Both the position numbers and the translations under genes were made by a program. Below the pieces are notes generated by a model. The model saw only the letters and a program-made list of their open reading frames with translations, did no database searches and was not told the origin of the DNA. A stretch of DNA of 63,649 bases from Actinomadura chibensis NBRC 106107 (lineage in GTDB: Bacteria > Actinomycetota > Actinomycetes > Streptosporangiales > Streptosporangiaceae), in the NCBI RefSeq assembly GCF_001552135.1, contig NZ_BCQP01000070.1, positions 1 through 63,649 of the forward strand, in the 5' to 3' direction. How positions within the stretch are numbered: the first letter of the stretch is position 1; every line of letters starts with the position of its first letter. Shown here piece by piece: positions 1 through 7,313 of the stretch.

Positions 1-381
1 GGCCGGGCCGATCTTCGACGTGATGCCGACGTCGATGGCCTGCTTCTGGGCGACCGACAGGTCGCGGACCTCGCCCTTGTTGTTCGTGACGACCACGAAG
101 TCGCCGCCGACCACGGGCAGCCCGCGGTAGGTCCGCTCGTAGGCCACGTAGTTCAGGTTCCAGGGCGTCCCGATCACCTGCGTGCGGACGAAGGCGTCGT
201 TCGCGCTCGGGTGCAGCTCGGGGGCGCGGGCGGCGACGATCCGCTCGGCGGTCGCGCGCGCGGCGAGCGTCGGGTCGGGGGCGGCCGACGCGTTCGGGAG
301 CGTCTGCGCGACCAGCGGCGACAGACCGGCCGCCGCGAGGGCGGCGGCCGCGGGGACGGCCAGGAGATGTTTGCGTTTCAC
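1..381 (-). CDS. M4 (thermolysin-like) metalloprotease precursor, N-terminal part only
   Basis: The gene is cut by the left window edge; 127 codons are visible. The start is a GTG with a GGAGG eight to nine bases upstream. Residues 1-33 form a signal peptide (KRKH, then an Ala/Leu-rich core ending ASA). The following region contains LNYVAYERTYRGLPVVGGDF, typical of the FTP propeptide (fungalysin/thermolysin propeptide) that keeps secreted M4 proteases inactive. The HExxH catalytic domain would lie beyond the window, so the peptidase assignment rests on the propeptide. A secreted nutrient-scavenging or developmental protease is expected. It stands alone, facing out of the window. Confidence 0.8.
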   Translation of the reverse strand, partial: MKRKHLLAVPAAAALAAAGLSPLVAQTLPNASAAPDPTLAARATAERIVAARAPELHPSANDAFVRTQVIGTPWNLNYVAYERTYRGLPVVGGDFVVVTNNKGEVRDLSVAQKQAIDVGITSKIGPA

Positions 382-1248
382 TGCTGCATGCCTCCATCGA
401 CATGGGGGAGGCCGCCCCGCGGGGGATTGGGGCGGCCGCAGGGCACGACGACCGCCGCCGGCGGACCGGGCGCCCATGTCACGCGCGGGCCGGCTGGGAG
501 TCGGCCGGATCCTGACGGCGGACGGTGAAAACGCGGGGTGTTCGGGAGCGGGCACCGGAGCGGGCGGACGGTTGGGTTGCGCCTTGCGAACATGAGAGTG
601 ACATCTGCGAATCCGAATGGGGGCCTTCCACTTCGGCATAGCTTCGCGCTATGGGGCGTGAACTACGGCATTTTCGAATGCCCGCCCGATAGGGCCGCGA
701 CGGCGTCCCGTCCGGGGCGATGCGGCCAGGTCCGCATTGGCGGCCGTGCCCCGGTTCCAGGTCATCCGGAGACATCTGCCGGATAGCGGCGGCGCAGCGG
801 AACACGCTCGCGAACGCGCCTTCACCTGCGACGACGCAAGGTCCCGAGCATCCGGGAACCGGGCTTCTGCCGTGATCGATGACGCGGGACGCGTTCCGTG
901 AATGGGCCCGTCCCGCGCGTGCGCGATCATTGATCTTGAGAATTGGGCGCACCCCGGCGAACCGCGACGGCGCGGTAAGCGCTCGCCCGTCGCGATCGGC
1001 GGTCGAATGGGCCATGAATAACTTGACCGGCGAACTTGAGGCCCAAAGTGAAAAGTTGAAACACGGTGGTCGCGGGCCCCTTGAAACCGCAGGCCAGTTC
1101 GCCGTTCCAGCAATGATGGAAGTGCCCGGGGGCCCGCGCCGCCCCCGCGCGGGTCCCGCCCTGACCGGAAGCGGGGGCGGCCATGACCTTCCGTTTCACA
1201 TCCGCAGGCGGGGAAGGGATCCGGGCAGGCGACTCCGAGGAGGCCGAG
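382..1248. other. Intergenic region without a convincing gene
   Basis: This 867-base stretch separates two divergent genes and should hold their promoters. Apparent long open frames here lack ribosome binding sites and recognisable protein features. One small hairpin is visible at 637-653 (CATAGC and GCTATG arms around TTCGC). Parts near 560-700 and 1010-1110 are less GC-rich than the surroundings, as expected for regulatory DNA. I see no RNA gene. Confidence 0.5.
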
Positions 1249-1578
1249 ATGCCGCAGCAGGCGTGGAGCAAGAAGCGCGAACGTCAGTACGAGGACATCA
1301 AGAAGTCCGAGAAGGAGCGCGGGGCCGGGACGCGCCGCGCGGAGGAGATCGCCGCGCGCACCGTCAACAAGAACCGCGCGCGGAGCGGGGAGGCCAAGCA
1401 GAAGAGCGGGACGTCGACCAAGGACATCTCCCCGCAGCGCCGCGGCGGGCTCCGGTCCGGGAAGTCCGGCCCGCGCGGCCGGACGAAGGAGCAGCTGTAC
1501 GCCGAGGCCAAGAAGAAGAAGATCGAGGGCCGCTCGAAGATGTCGAAGGCGGAGCTGGAGAAGGCGCTCGGCGGCTGA
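1249..1578 (+). CDS. Small basic protein with C-terminal Rho-N/SAP-like helix-extension motif
   Basis: The protein has 109 residues and is very rich in Lys, Arg and Glu. It starts MPQQAWSKKRERQYEDIKKS and ends TKEQLYAEAKKKKIEGRSKMSKAELEKAL. The last 35 residues match the short helix-extended-helix pattern of Rho N-terminal/SAP-type domains, which bind nucleic acid. Actinomycete homologues are often labelled plasmid stabilisation or Rho termination factor-like proteins. An in-frame ATG lies upstream at 1183, but the ATG used here has a GAGGAGG ribosome site and matches how the family begins. A single-gene unit; its exact role is unknown, with DNA or RNA binding inferred from charge and fold. 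Confidence 0.75.
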   Translation: MPQQAWSKKRERQYEDIKKSEKERGAGTRRAEEIAARTVNKNRARSGEAKQKSGTSTKDISPQRRGGLRSGKSGPRGRTKEQLYAEAKKKKIEGRSKMSKAELEKALGG

Positions 1579-1605
1579 CCCCCGGCCGGGCCCGCGCCGC
1601 CGCGC

Positions 1606-3312
1606 TCAGGTGTGCCAGTGGCCGACCAGCTCCGCGTACAGGGGGCTGCGGCGCAGCAGCGTCTCGTGGGTGCCGAGGACGGCGTCCGGCCCGTCGAGGA
1701 GCAGGATCAGGTGGGCGCGCTCGGCGGAGCTGATGCGGTGCGCGATGACGATCAGCGTGCCGCCCCGGTCGGCGAGCGCCCGCTCGGCGCGGGCCTCGGC
1801 GGCGGGGTGCAGGTGGCTCGTGGCCTCGTCCAGGACGAGGACCGGCGCCGGTGACAAGTAGGCCCGTGCCAGCGTGACGAGCTGGCGCTCCCCCTGCGAG
1901 AGGCCCCCGCCGCCCGGCGGGATCTCGGCGTCGTACCCGCCGAGCCGTTCGACCGTCTCCCCCAGCCCGACGGCGTGGACGGCGTCGTCGAGCCGCGCCT
2001 TCGTCGCCTGCGGGCACAGGTAGGCCAGGTTGTCGCGCAGCGGCGCGGCGAAGATGTAGCTCTCCTGCGGGATGAGGGTGACGGCCCTCCGCGCGTGGGC
2101 CGGGTCGAGGGGGGCGCCGCCCAGGGTGACGCGGCCCCGCTGCGGGGTGAGGAGCCCGGTGAGGAGGTTGGCGAGGGTCGACTTGCCGGTGCCGCTCGGG
2201 CCGACCACGGCCAGGTGCGTCCCCTCGGGGACGTAGAGGGACAGGTCCTCGATCACCGGCGCCGCGCGCGGCGAGTAGGCGAACGTCACCCGCTCGGCCT
2301 CGACGTCGAAGGACTCGACGGCGGCCGGAGGCGCGGCGGGCGCCGCCGCGGGCGGGACGGCGCAGACCTCGGCGAGCCGTCCGAGCACCACGGCGAGGCT
2401 GAGCAGCAGCGTGCCGCCCGCGTCCACGAGGACGGTCACGGCCGGTTGCAGCCCGGTGACGAGGTAGGCGACCGCGCCCGCGACGTCCCCCGCCGTGAAC
2501 CCCTGGTGCGCGGTCAGGTACGGCGACAGCAGGAGCAGCGCCAGCAGCGGCAGGTGGACGCCGAGCGCGAGCACGGGCAGGCGGACGAGCCGCGTCCTGG
2601 CGTAGGCGCGCAGGGCCCGCGCCTGGGCGTCGACGGCCCGGCCGACGGTGTCCGCCGCGCGGTCCTCGGCGGCGCAGGCGGCGACGTCCCGGACGCCGTG
2701 GACGACCACCGCCGCGCTCTCCCCGATCTCCTCCGCGCGCAGCACGACGGCCCGGTAGCGGCGCACCTGGAGCCCGACGAACGCGCCGAACACCGCCACG
2801 CCGAGCGCCACCGACAGCCCGACGACCAGCGCCAGCCGTGGGGCGAGCAGGGTCAGCCCGACGAGCGCGGCGACGCCCGCCGACAGCAGTTGGCGGACGT
2901 TGCGCAGCGCCGCGCCGAGCAGCGCCCTGACGGCCTCCGCCTGCTCGGTGACCTGCGAGACCCCGGCGCCCGCCGCGTCCGGGGCGCCGGCCGCCATCCG
3001 GCGCAGCGCGGCGGTCACGACCTCGCCGACCAGGGAGTCGCGGAGCGGCTCGACGGTCGCGGCGAGCCACGGGTAGACCCGGCCGGTCGCCACCGCGCCG
3101 GCGACGTGCAGCGCGGCGAGCGCGGCGAGCCAGCCGAGGCCGGTCAGCGGCCGCCCGGCGAGGAAGCCGTGGTCGACGGCGCGGGCGAGCAGCAGCCCGG
3201 ACGCGAACGTCGGCCCGGCCTCCACCGCCGACCAGGCGGCGAGCCGCCGCACGGCGGGCCACTGCCCGCGGACGTGCCGGTGCAGCAGGCGGGCGGCGGG
3301 CGGGGCGGTCAT
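1606..3312 (-). CDS. ABC transporter, fused membrane and ATPase domains (second half-transporter of the lanthipeptide locus)
   Basis: 568 residues. The N-terminal ~300 residues are hydrophobic and form the six-helix exporter domain. The C-terminal ATPase domain has a Walker A motif (GPSGTGKST), a signature LSQGERQL and a Walker B motif VLVLDEATSH. The ATG overlaps the TGA of the preceding ABC gene (ATGA), so the two are translationally coupled and probably form a heterodimeric exporter. In the signature motif the second residue is Ser and the third is Gln rather than SGGQ. Being last in the lanthipeptide operon, it is the likely exporter of the modified peptide or an immunity pump. Substrate assignment comes from context only. 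Confidence 0.88.
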   Translation of the reverse strand: MTAPPAARLLHRHVRGQWPAVRRLAAWSAVEAGPTFASGLLLARAVDHGFLAGRPLTGLGWLAALAALHVAGAVATGRVYPWLAATVEPLRDSLVGEVVTAALRRMAAGAPDAAGAGVSQVTEQAEAVRALLGAALRNVRQLLSAGVAALVGLTLLAPRLALVVGLSVALGVAVFGAFVGLQVRRYRAVVLRAEEIGESAAVVVHGVRDVAACAAEDRAADTVGRAVDAQARALRAYARTRLVRLPVLALGVHLPLLALLLLSPYLTAHQGFTAGDVAGAVAYLVTGLQPAVTVLVDAGGTLLLSLAVVLGRLAEVCAVPPAAAPAAPPAAVESFDVEAERVTFAYSPRAAPVIEDLSLYVPEGTHLAVVGPSGTGKSTLANLLTGLLTPQRGRVTLGGAPLDPAHARRAVTLIPQESYIFAAPLRDNLAYLCPQATKARLDDAVHAVGLGETVERLGGYDAEIPPGGGGLSQGERQLVTLARAYLSPAPVLVLDEATSHLHPAAEARAERALADRGGTLIVIAHRISSAERAHLILLLDGPDAVLGTHETLLRRSPLYAELVGHWHT

Positions 3313-5105
3313 GCGCCCGCGGCCGCTTCCGGCGCGGCGGCGCCGTCGTCCGCCGCGGGCCGCGCGTCGAACACGGCGCGGTAGCGGGGGTCGGGCCACA
3401 GCTCGGCGTGCGGGGCGAGCGCCCGGATCCGGCCCGCGTCGAGCCAGGCGACGAGGTCGGCGCGCGCGGCCGTGGCCGGTCGGCGCGCCACGACCAGGCT
3501 GGTGCGCCCGGCGAGGACGCGCCGCAGCGCCTCGGTCACCTTCAGCTCGGTGGCGGTGTCGAGGCTGCTCGTCGCGTCGTCGAGGACGACGATCCGCGCG
3601 TCGGCGAGGGCGGCCCGCGCCAGCCCGAGCCGCTGCAGCTCGCCGCCCGAGAACGGGGCGCCGGCGAGGGGCGTGTCGTACCCCTCGGGGAGCGCCCGGA
3701 CGAAGTCGTCGGCGGCGGCCGCCCGCGCGGCGCGGCGGACCTCGGCGCGCGTCGCGTCCGGACGGGCGTAGGCGATCGTGTCGTGCACCGTGGCGCCGAG
3801 CGGCGCGGGACGTTCGAACGCGTAGGCGACGGCGTGCCGCAACCGTGGGAGCGCGAGCGCGGTCACGGGCACGCCGTCGAGCTCCACGGACCCGTCGTCG
3901 GGGTCGAGGAGCCGTCCGATCGTCGACACGAGCAGGCTCTTCCCGGCGCCCGACGCGCCGACGACGGCGACGGCGGCGCCGGGCGGCACGTCCAGGTCGA
4001 GCCCGTCCAGGACGGCGCGGCCCCCGGCCCGGACGGTGACCCCCCGCAGGCGGAGCCGCCCGGGGCCGTCCGGGAGCGGGCGGGGCCGCGCGGGCGGCCG
4101 CACCGCTGGGACGGCCGCCAGCACCTCCTCGATCCGTCCCGCGCCGACCTGGCAGTTGAGCAGTTGGACGAAGGTGTCGAACAGGGACGCCGACGCGACC
4201 GCCATCGCGGCGTAGGACGCGCTCGCCACGAGCTGCCCGGTGGTGAGGTCGCCCGTCGCGAGCCGCACCCCGGCGACGCCGACGACCACGACCGGGGTGA
4301 GCGGGGCGAGCAGCGCCAGCCGCCGGCTCACCCGGCCCTGCACCTCCCACGTCTCCCGTCCGGCCGCGCGCAGCTCGGGGAGCGGCGCGAGGATCCGCCG
4401 GGCCTCGGCGTCGGCGGTGCCGCTGGCCTGGATCGTGCGGATGCCCTGCCGGGCGTCCAGCAGCCGGGTGGCGATGGCGGCCTGGCAGACCTGGTAGCGC
4501 GCGAACGGCTCGGTGGCCTGGACGACGAACACCCGCAGCGCGAGGACCAGCGGCGGCACGCTCGCCGCGAACGCGGCGGCGAGCCACCAGTCGATGAGGG
4601 CGAGCGCGACGACCGCGCCGGCCGTGGACGCGATCGCGGCCGCCGCCGCCAGCAGCAGGACGGGGAACGCGGCGGGTCCCGACGCGCTCTCGGTCAGCCG
4701 GGACAGGACGTCCCCGGTGGGGAACCGCCGCTGGCCCTGCGGCCCGAGGGCCAGGACGCGGCCGAGCATCCGGTGCCGGAGCCAGGCGGTGAGGTGGCTG
4801 CCGCAGTAGGCGCCGAGGACGTCCTCCGCCGCGTCGGCCAGCACGGCGACGCCCAGCGTCACCGCCAAGGCCGCCGTCGCCGCGCCGAGGCCGCGCTGCG
4901 CCTGCGCGGCGTCGATCGCCCGCGCCAGCATCACCGGCGTGGTCAGCGTCGCCGCGACGCGGACCGCGGTGAGCGCCGCGAGCAGGGCCATCCGCACCCG
5001 GAAGCGGCGGACGGCGGCGCGCATCAGCCGCCGTCCCCCGGCGCGGAGGACGGCGGAGCCGGCGGGCCCGCCGGGCGGCGCGACGAGCCTCGGTTTCCGG
5101 ACCAC
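3309..5105 (-). CDS. ABC transporter, fused membrane and ATPase domains (first half-transporter)
   Basis: 598 residues from a GTG start. The exporter membrane domain covers roughly residues 35-330 and the ATPase domain 350-575. Walker A is GASGAGKS, the signature FSGGELQRL and Walker B IVVLDDATSSLD. Walker B has Asp where the catalytic Glu normally follows the first Asp (LDDATS instead of LDEATS). This suggests a degenerate ATP site, as in heterodimeric ABC exporters with one weak site; the partner just downstream has LDEATS. The gene lies behind a strong hairpin that separates it from the precursor peptide gene. It is the class IV lanthipeptide counterpart of the LanT/LanH transporters, by location. 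Confidence 0.88.
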   Translation of the reverse strand: MVRKPRLVAPPGGPAGSAVLRAGGRRLMRAAVRRFRVRMALLAALTAVRVAATLTTPVMLARAIDAAQAQRGLGAATAALAVTLGVAVLADAAEDVLGAYCGSHLTAWLRHRMLGRVLALGPQGQRRFPTGDVLSRLTESASGPAAFPVLLLAAAAAIASTAGAVVALALIDWWLAAAFAASVPPLVLALRVFVVQATEPFARYQVCQAAIATRLLDARQGIRTIQASGTADAEARRILAPLPELRAAGRETWEVQGRVSRRLALLAPLTPVVVVGVAGVRLATGDLTTGQLVASASYAAMAVASASLFDTFVQLLNCQVGAGRIEEVLAAVPAVRPPARPRPLPDGPGRLRLRGVTVRAGGRAVLDGLDLDVPPGAAVAVVGASGAGKSLLVSTIGRLLDPDDGSVELDGVPVTALALPRLRHAVAYAFERPAPLGATVHDTIAYARPDATRAEVRRAARAAAADDFVRALPEGYDTPLAGAPFSGGELQRLGLARAALADARIVVLDDATSSLDTATELKVTEALRRVLAGRTSLVVARRPATAARADLVAWLDAGRIRALAPHAELWPDPRYRAVFDARPAADDGAAAPEAAAGA

Positions 5106-5159
5106 CCTGGTCGGCTCCGTTCCGTTCCGGCGGAAGTCTTCCTAGAATCGAAGGTGGGT

Positions 5160-5195
5160 CCGGTCACGGACCGGCTCTTGCCGGTCCGTGACCGG
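5160..5195 (-). terminator. Strong hairpin between precursor peptide gene and transporter genes
   Basis: Two perfectly complementary 15-base arms (CCGGTCACGGACCGG and its complement) flank a six-base loop. In the direction of transcription the hairpin follows the precursor gene and precedes the ABC genes. No clean T-run follows, so it may be a partial terminator or an mRNA-stabilising structure that keeps precursor expression above transporter expression. A possible -10 (TAGGAA on the minus strand near 5140) just beyond could give the transporter genes their own promoter. Confidence 0.7.
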
Positions 5196-5252
5196 GGTTC
5201 TGCGGGCCGGGGTCTTCTCAGGGGTCCCGGGTGCCGCATGGGATGCGCCGTA

Positions 5253-5405
5253 CTAGCAGGTGACGCCGATGCAGATCGTGTTGAGCAGCGTCAGCAGACC
5301 GGTGCACGCGCAGGTGCCGCCGAGCTGGACGCCGTCGATCTCGATCGGGTCGGTCTCCGGCAGCTCCTGAAGAGCGGCCACGAGGTCGCCGTCGAACGTG
5401 TCCAT
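5253..5405 (-). CDS. lanA: Class IV (venezuelin-like) lanthipeptide precursor LanA
   Basis: This 50-residue gene is easy to miss. The ATG follows a near-perfect AGGAGGTGA site that overlaps the stop of the peptidase gene. Leader: MDTFDGDLVAALQELPETDP, with an amphipathic helix around LVAALQEL. Core: TCACTGLLTLLNTICIGVTC, with four Cys (32, 34, 45, 50), five Thr (31, 35, 39, 43, 49) and no Ser. From memory, venezuelin's core reads TCECVGLLTLLNTVCIGISC after a leader also containing LPETDP, so nearly all Thr/Cys positions are shared. Differences here are an additional Thr at 35, Thr for Ser at 49 and no residue after the last Cys. Up to four methyllanthionine rings plus one dehydrobutyrine are possible. 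The peptide is modified in the cytoplasm by LanL, cleaved, then exported. Confidence 0.9.
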   Translation of the reverse strand: MDTFDGDLVAALQELPETDPIEIDGVQLGGTCACTGLLTLLNTICIGVTC

Positions 5406-5411
5406 GGTGTT

Positions 5412-7313
5412 TCACCTCCTCCCTTCCTGGTCGATGGCGTAGGTCCGTTCCGCCGTGAGGCAGAAGCGGACCACCGTTTCGCGCAGGACCGGGGGCCATG
5501 CCTGGACGACGCCGTGGTGGTCGCCGTCGGCCTCCAGGTAGTCGAAGTCGACTCCTTCGGTCCTGCCGAGTTCGAGGAGGCGCCGCCGCAGCGCCCGGGA
5601 CTGGCCGACGGGGACGACCTCGTCCCGCGCGCCGTGGACGAGCAGCAGCGGCGCCGTGAGCGACGCGCATTCGCGCAGCACGTCGCGTCCCGGTCCGGGT
5701 TCGCCGCGGGCGGCGATCCGGCTGAGCCGGGCGACGCGGTCGCCGACCGCCCCGGGCGCGGCGGCCCGCAGGGCGTCCGCCGAGGTGAACGGCGCGAGGG
5801 CCGCGCAGCCCGACCACAGCTCCGGGAACCGGCACGCGGCGAGCAGCGCGAGGAACGCGCCGTAGCTGCCGCCGAGCACGACCGGGCGCGGCAGCCCCGC
5901 GTCGTCGCGGTCGCGGGCGACGAGCCCGCCGAGGTGGACGACGTCGTCCAGGTCGGGGCCGCCCCAGTCGCCGAGGACGGGCCGCAGGTGCCGCTCGCCG
6001 TAGCCGGTGCTGCCCCGGTAGTTGGGCGCGATCACCGCCGCGCCCGCCGCCGCCAGGTGCTGGAACAGCGGCTCGAACTCGAACCGCCAGGCCGCGAGCG
6101 GTCCGCCGTGCAGCGCCAGCACCAGGCGGGGCGCGCCGAGGTCGCCGTAGACGACCGCCTCGATCGGGCCCGCCGGTCCGGGCAGCTCCATCAGCTCGGC
6201 GCGCCGCCAGCCGCCGCCCGCGCCGGGCGCGTCCGGGGCCAGCGTCCAGGCCGGTCCCGCCGGGCCCGGCACCGGGCCGGGCGCGGTCGCGAGGGTCGGC
6301 GGGCGGTGCGGGGCGGCGAAGCGCACGTGGATCCGGCCGTCGTCCGCCCAGTGGGCGGGCCCCCACAGCATGCCGCGCGGGCCGGGCACCGGGGTGACGC
6401 GGTCCGCCTCCGGGGTGTAGACGGCGAGCCGGGCCACGGCGCCGTGGATCTCCCGGACGAGGAGGTGCCGCCCGCTCGGGTCGAAGGTCAGCGGCGTCCT
6501 CAGCCGGGACGAGCGGTTCAGCGTCTCCGGGAACCGGACGGGCCCGCCGTCCGGGAACCGCAGCCCGGTCTGCCGCGCCCCCGCCTGCTGGACGCCCGGC
6601 GACGTCGTGGTGACGGCCAGCGCCCCCGAGCGCGGGCTGTAGGCGGCGATGCCGTCGGACGTCGTGTCGGACACCGACCAGACCCGGCGCCAGGAGCGTT
6701 CGCGCAGGTCGACGAGGATGCCGTCGGTGCGGCGTCCCGGCTCGGCGTGGTCCAGGGCGAGGGTGCGCCCGCGATCCACGAAGACGCCGCCCGACAGGAC
6801 GCCGGGGATGCGCAGGACGGGTTCGAGCCCGGTGGCGGTCAGCCGCGAGATCCGCGAGTTCCGCTCGTCCTCGACGGCGACGAGCAGCGCCGCCCGGTCG
6901 GGACCGGCGAGGAGGAACCCGGCGAGCATGGACGGGACCGGCCAGGACCGCGTGATCCGCAGGCCCGTGCCGGCCGGTCCCGCCGCGAGCACGGTCCCGT
7001 GCCCGGTGGGTCCCCCGTGGTCGCCGGTCGCGGGCCGCGCGATCAGGACACGGCCGTCGTCCAGCGGGAGCACGGCGCAGTCGCGGGCGAGGAGCGGCCC
7101 GTCGGCGGTGCGGGCGGCGGACCCGTCGGCGGTGGCGGCGAGCGCGCGGCGGGCCGGCGCCGGACACGCGAGGTCCCAGCGTTCGAGCGTGACGTCGTCC
7201 AGCACGGCGCTCAGGCACGCCGCCCAGCGTCCGCCCGCGGAGAACGCGAACCCGAACCGGGTCGGGACCGGCGGCAGGTCCGGCGGGACGAAGCCCGGCG
7301 CGGCGGCGTTCAC
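5412..7313 (-). CDS. S9 prolyl oligopeptidase family protease, likely leader peptidase of the lanthipeptide
   Basis: 633 residues, starting at a GTG that overlaps the LanL stop (GTGA). Residues 1-370 have the repeating beta pattern of the S9 propeller; the remainder is an alpha/beta-hydrolase. The nucleophile Ser483 sits in GGSYGAF, the Asp in VHGARDEVVP and the His in DGDHHGV. No signal peptide is present, so it is cytoplasmic. S9 prolyl oligopeptidases remove leaders in some class III lanthipeptide pathways (the flavipeptin FlaP example). The precursor here offers Pro16 and Pro20 in its leader as cut sites. Tight coupling with both the synthetase and precursor genes supports this role; it has no other obvious substrate. 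Confidence 0.87.
   Translation of the reverse strand: MNAAAPGFVPPDLPPVPTRFGFAFSAGGRWAACLSAVLDDVTLERWDLACPAPARRALAATADGSAARTADGPLLARDCAVLPLDDGRVLIARPATGDHGGPTGHGTVLAAGPAGTGLRITRSWPVPSMLAGFLLAGPDRAALLVAVEDERNSRISRLTATGLEPVLRIPGVLSGGVFVDRGRTLALDHAEPGRRTDGILVDLRERSWRRVWSVSDTTSDGIAAYSPRSGALAVTTTSPGVQQAGARQTGLRFPDGGPVRFPETLNRSSRLRTPLTFDPSGRHLLVREIHGAVARLAVYTPEADRVTPVPGPRGMLWGPAHWADDGRIHVRFAAPHRPPTLATAPGPVPGPAGPAWTLAPDAPGAGGGWRRAELMELPGPAGPIEAVVYGDLGAPRLVLALHGGPLAAWRFEFEPLFQHLAAAGAAVIAPNYRGSTGYGERHLRPVLGDWGGPDLDDVVHLGGLVARDRDDAGLPRPVVLGGSYGAFLALLAACRFPELWSGCAALAPFTSADALRAAAPGAVGDRVARLSRIAARGEPGPGRDVLRECASLTAPLLLVHGARDEVVPVGQSRALRRRLLELGRTEGVDFDYLEADGDHHGVVQAWPPVLRETVVRFCLTAERTYAIDQEGRR

Noticed and set aside
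1364..4587. Very long open frames (630-990 codons) on the minus strand in other frames of the ABC region
   Set aside because: They are Arg/Ala/Pro/Gly-rich out-of-frame readings caused by high GC; only parts coinciding with ABC motifs are real.
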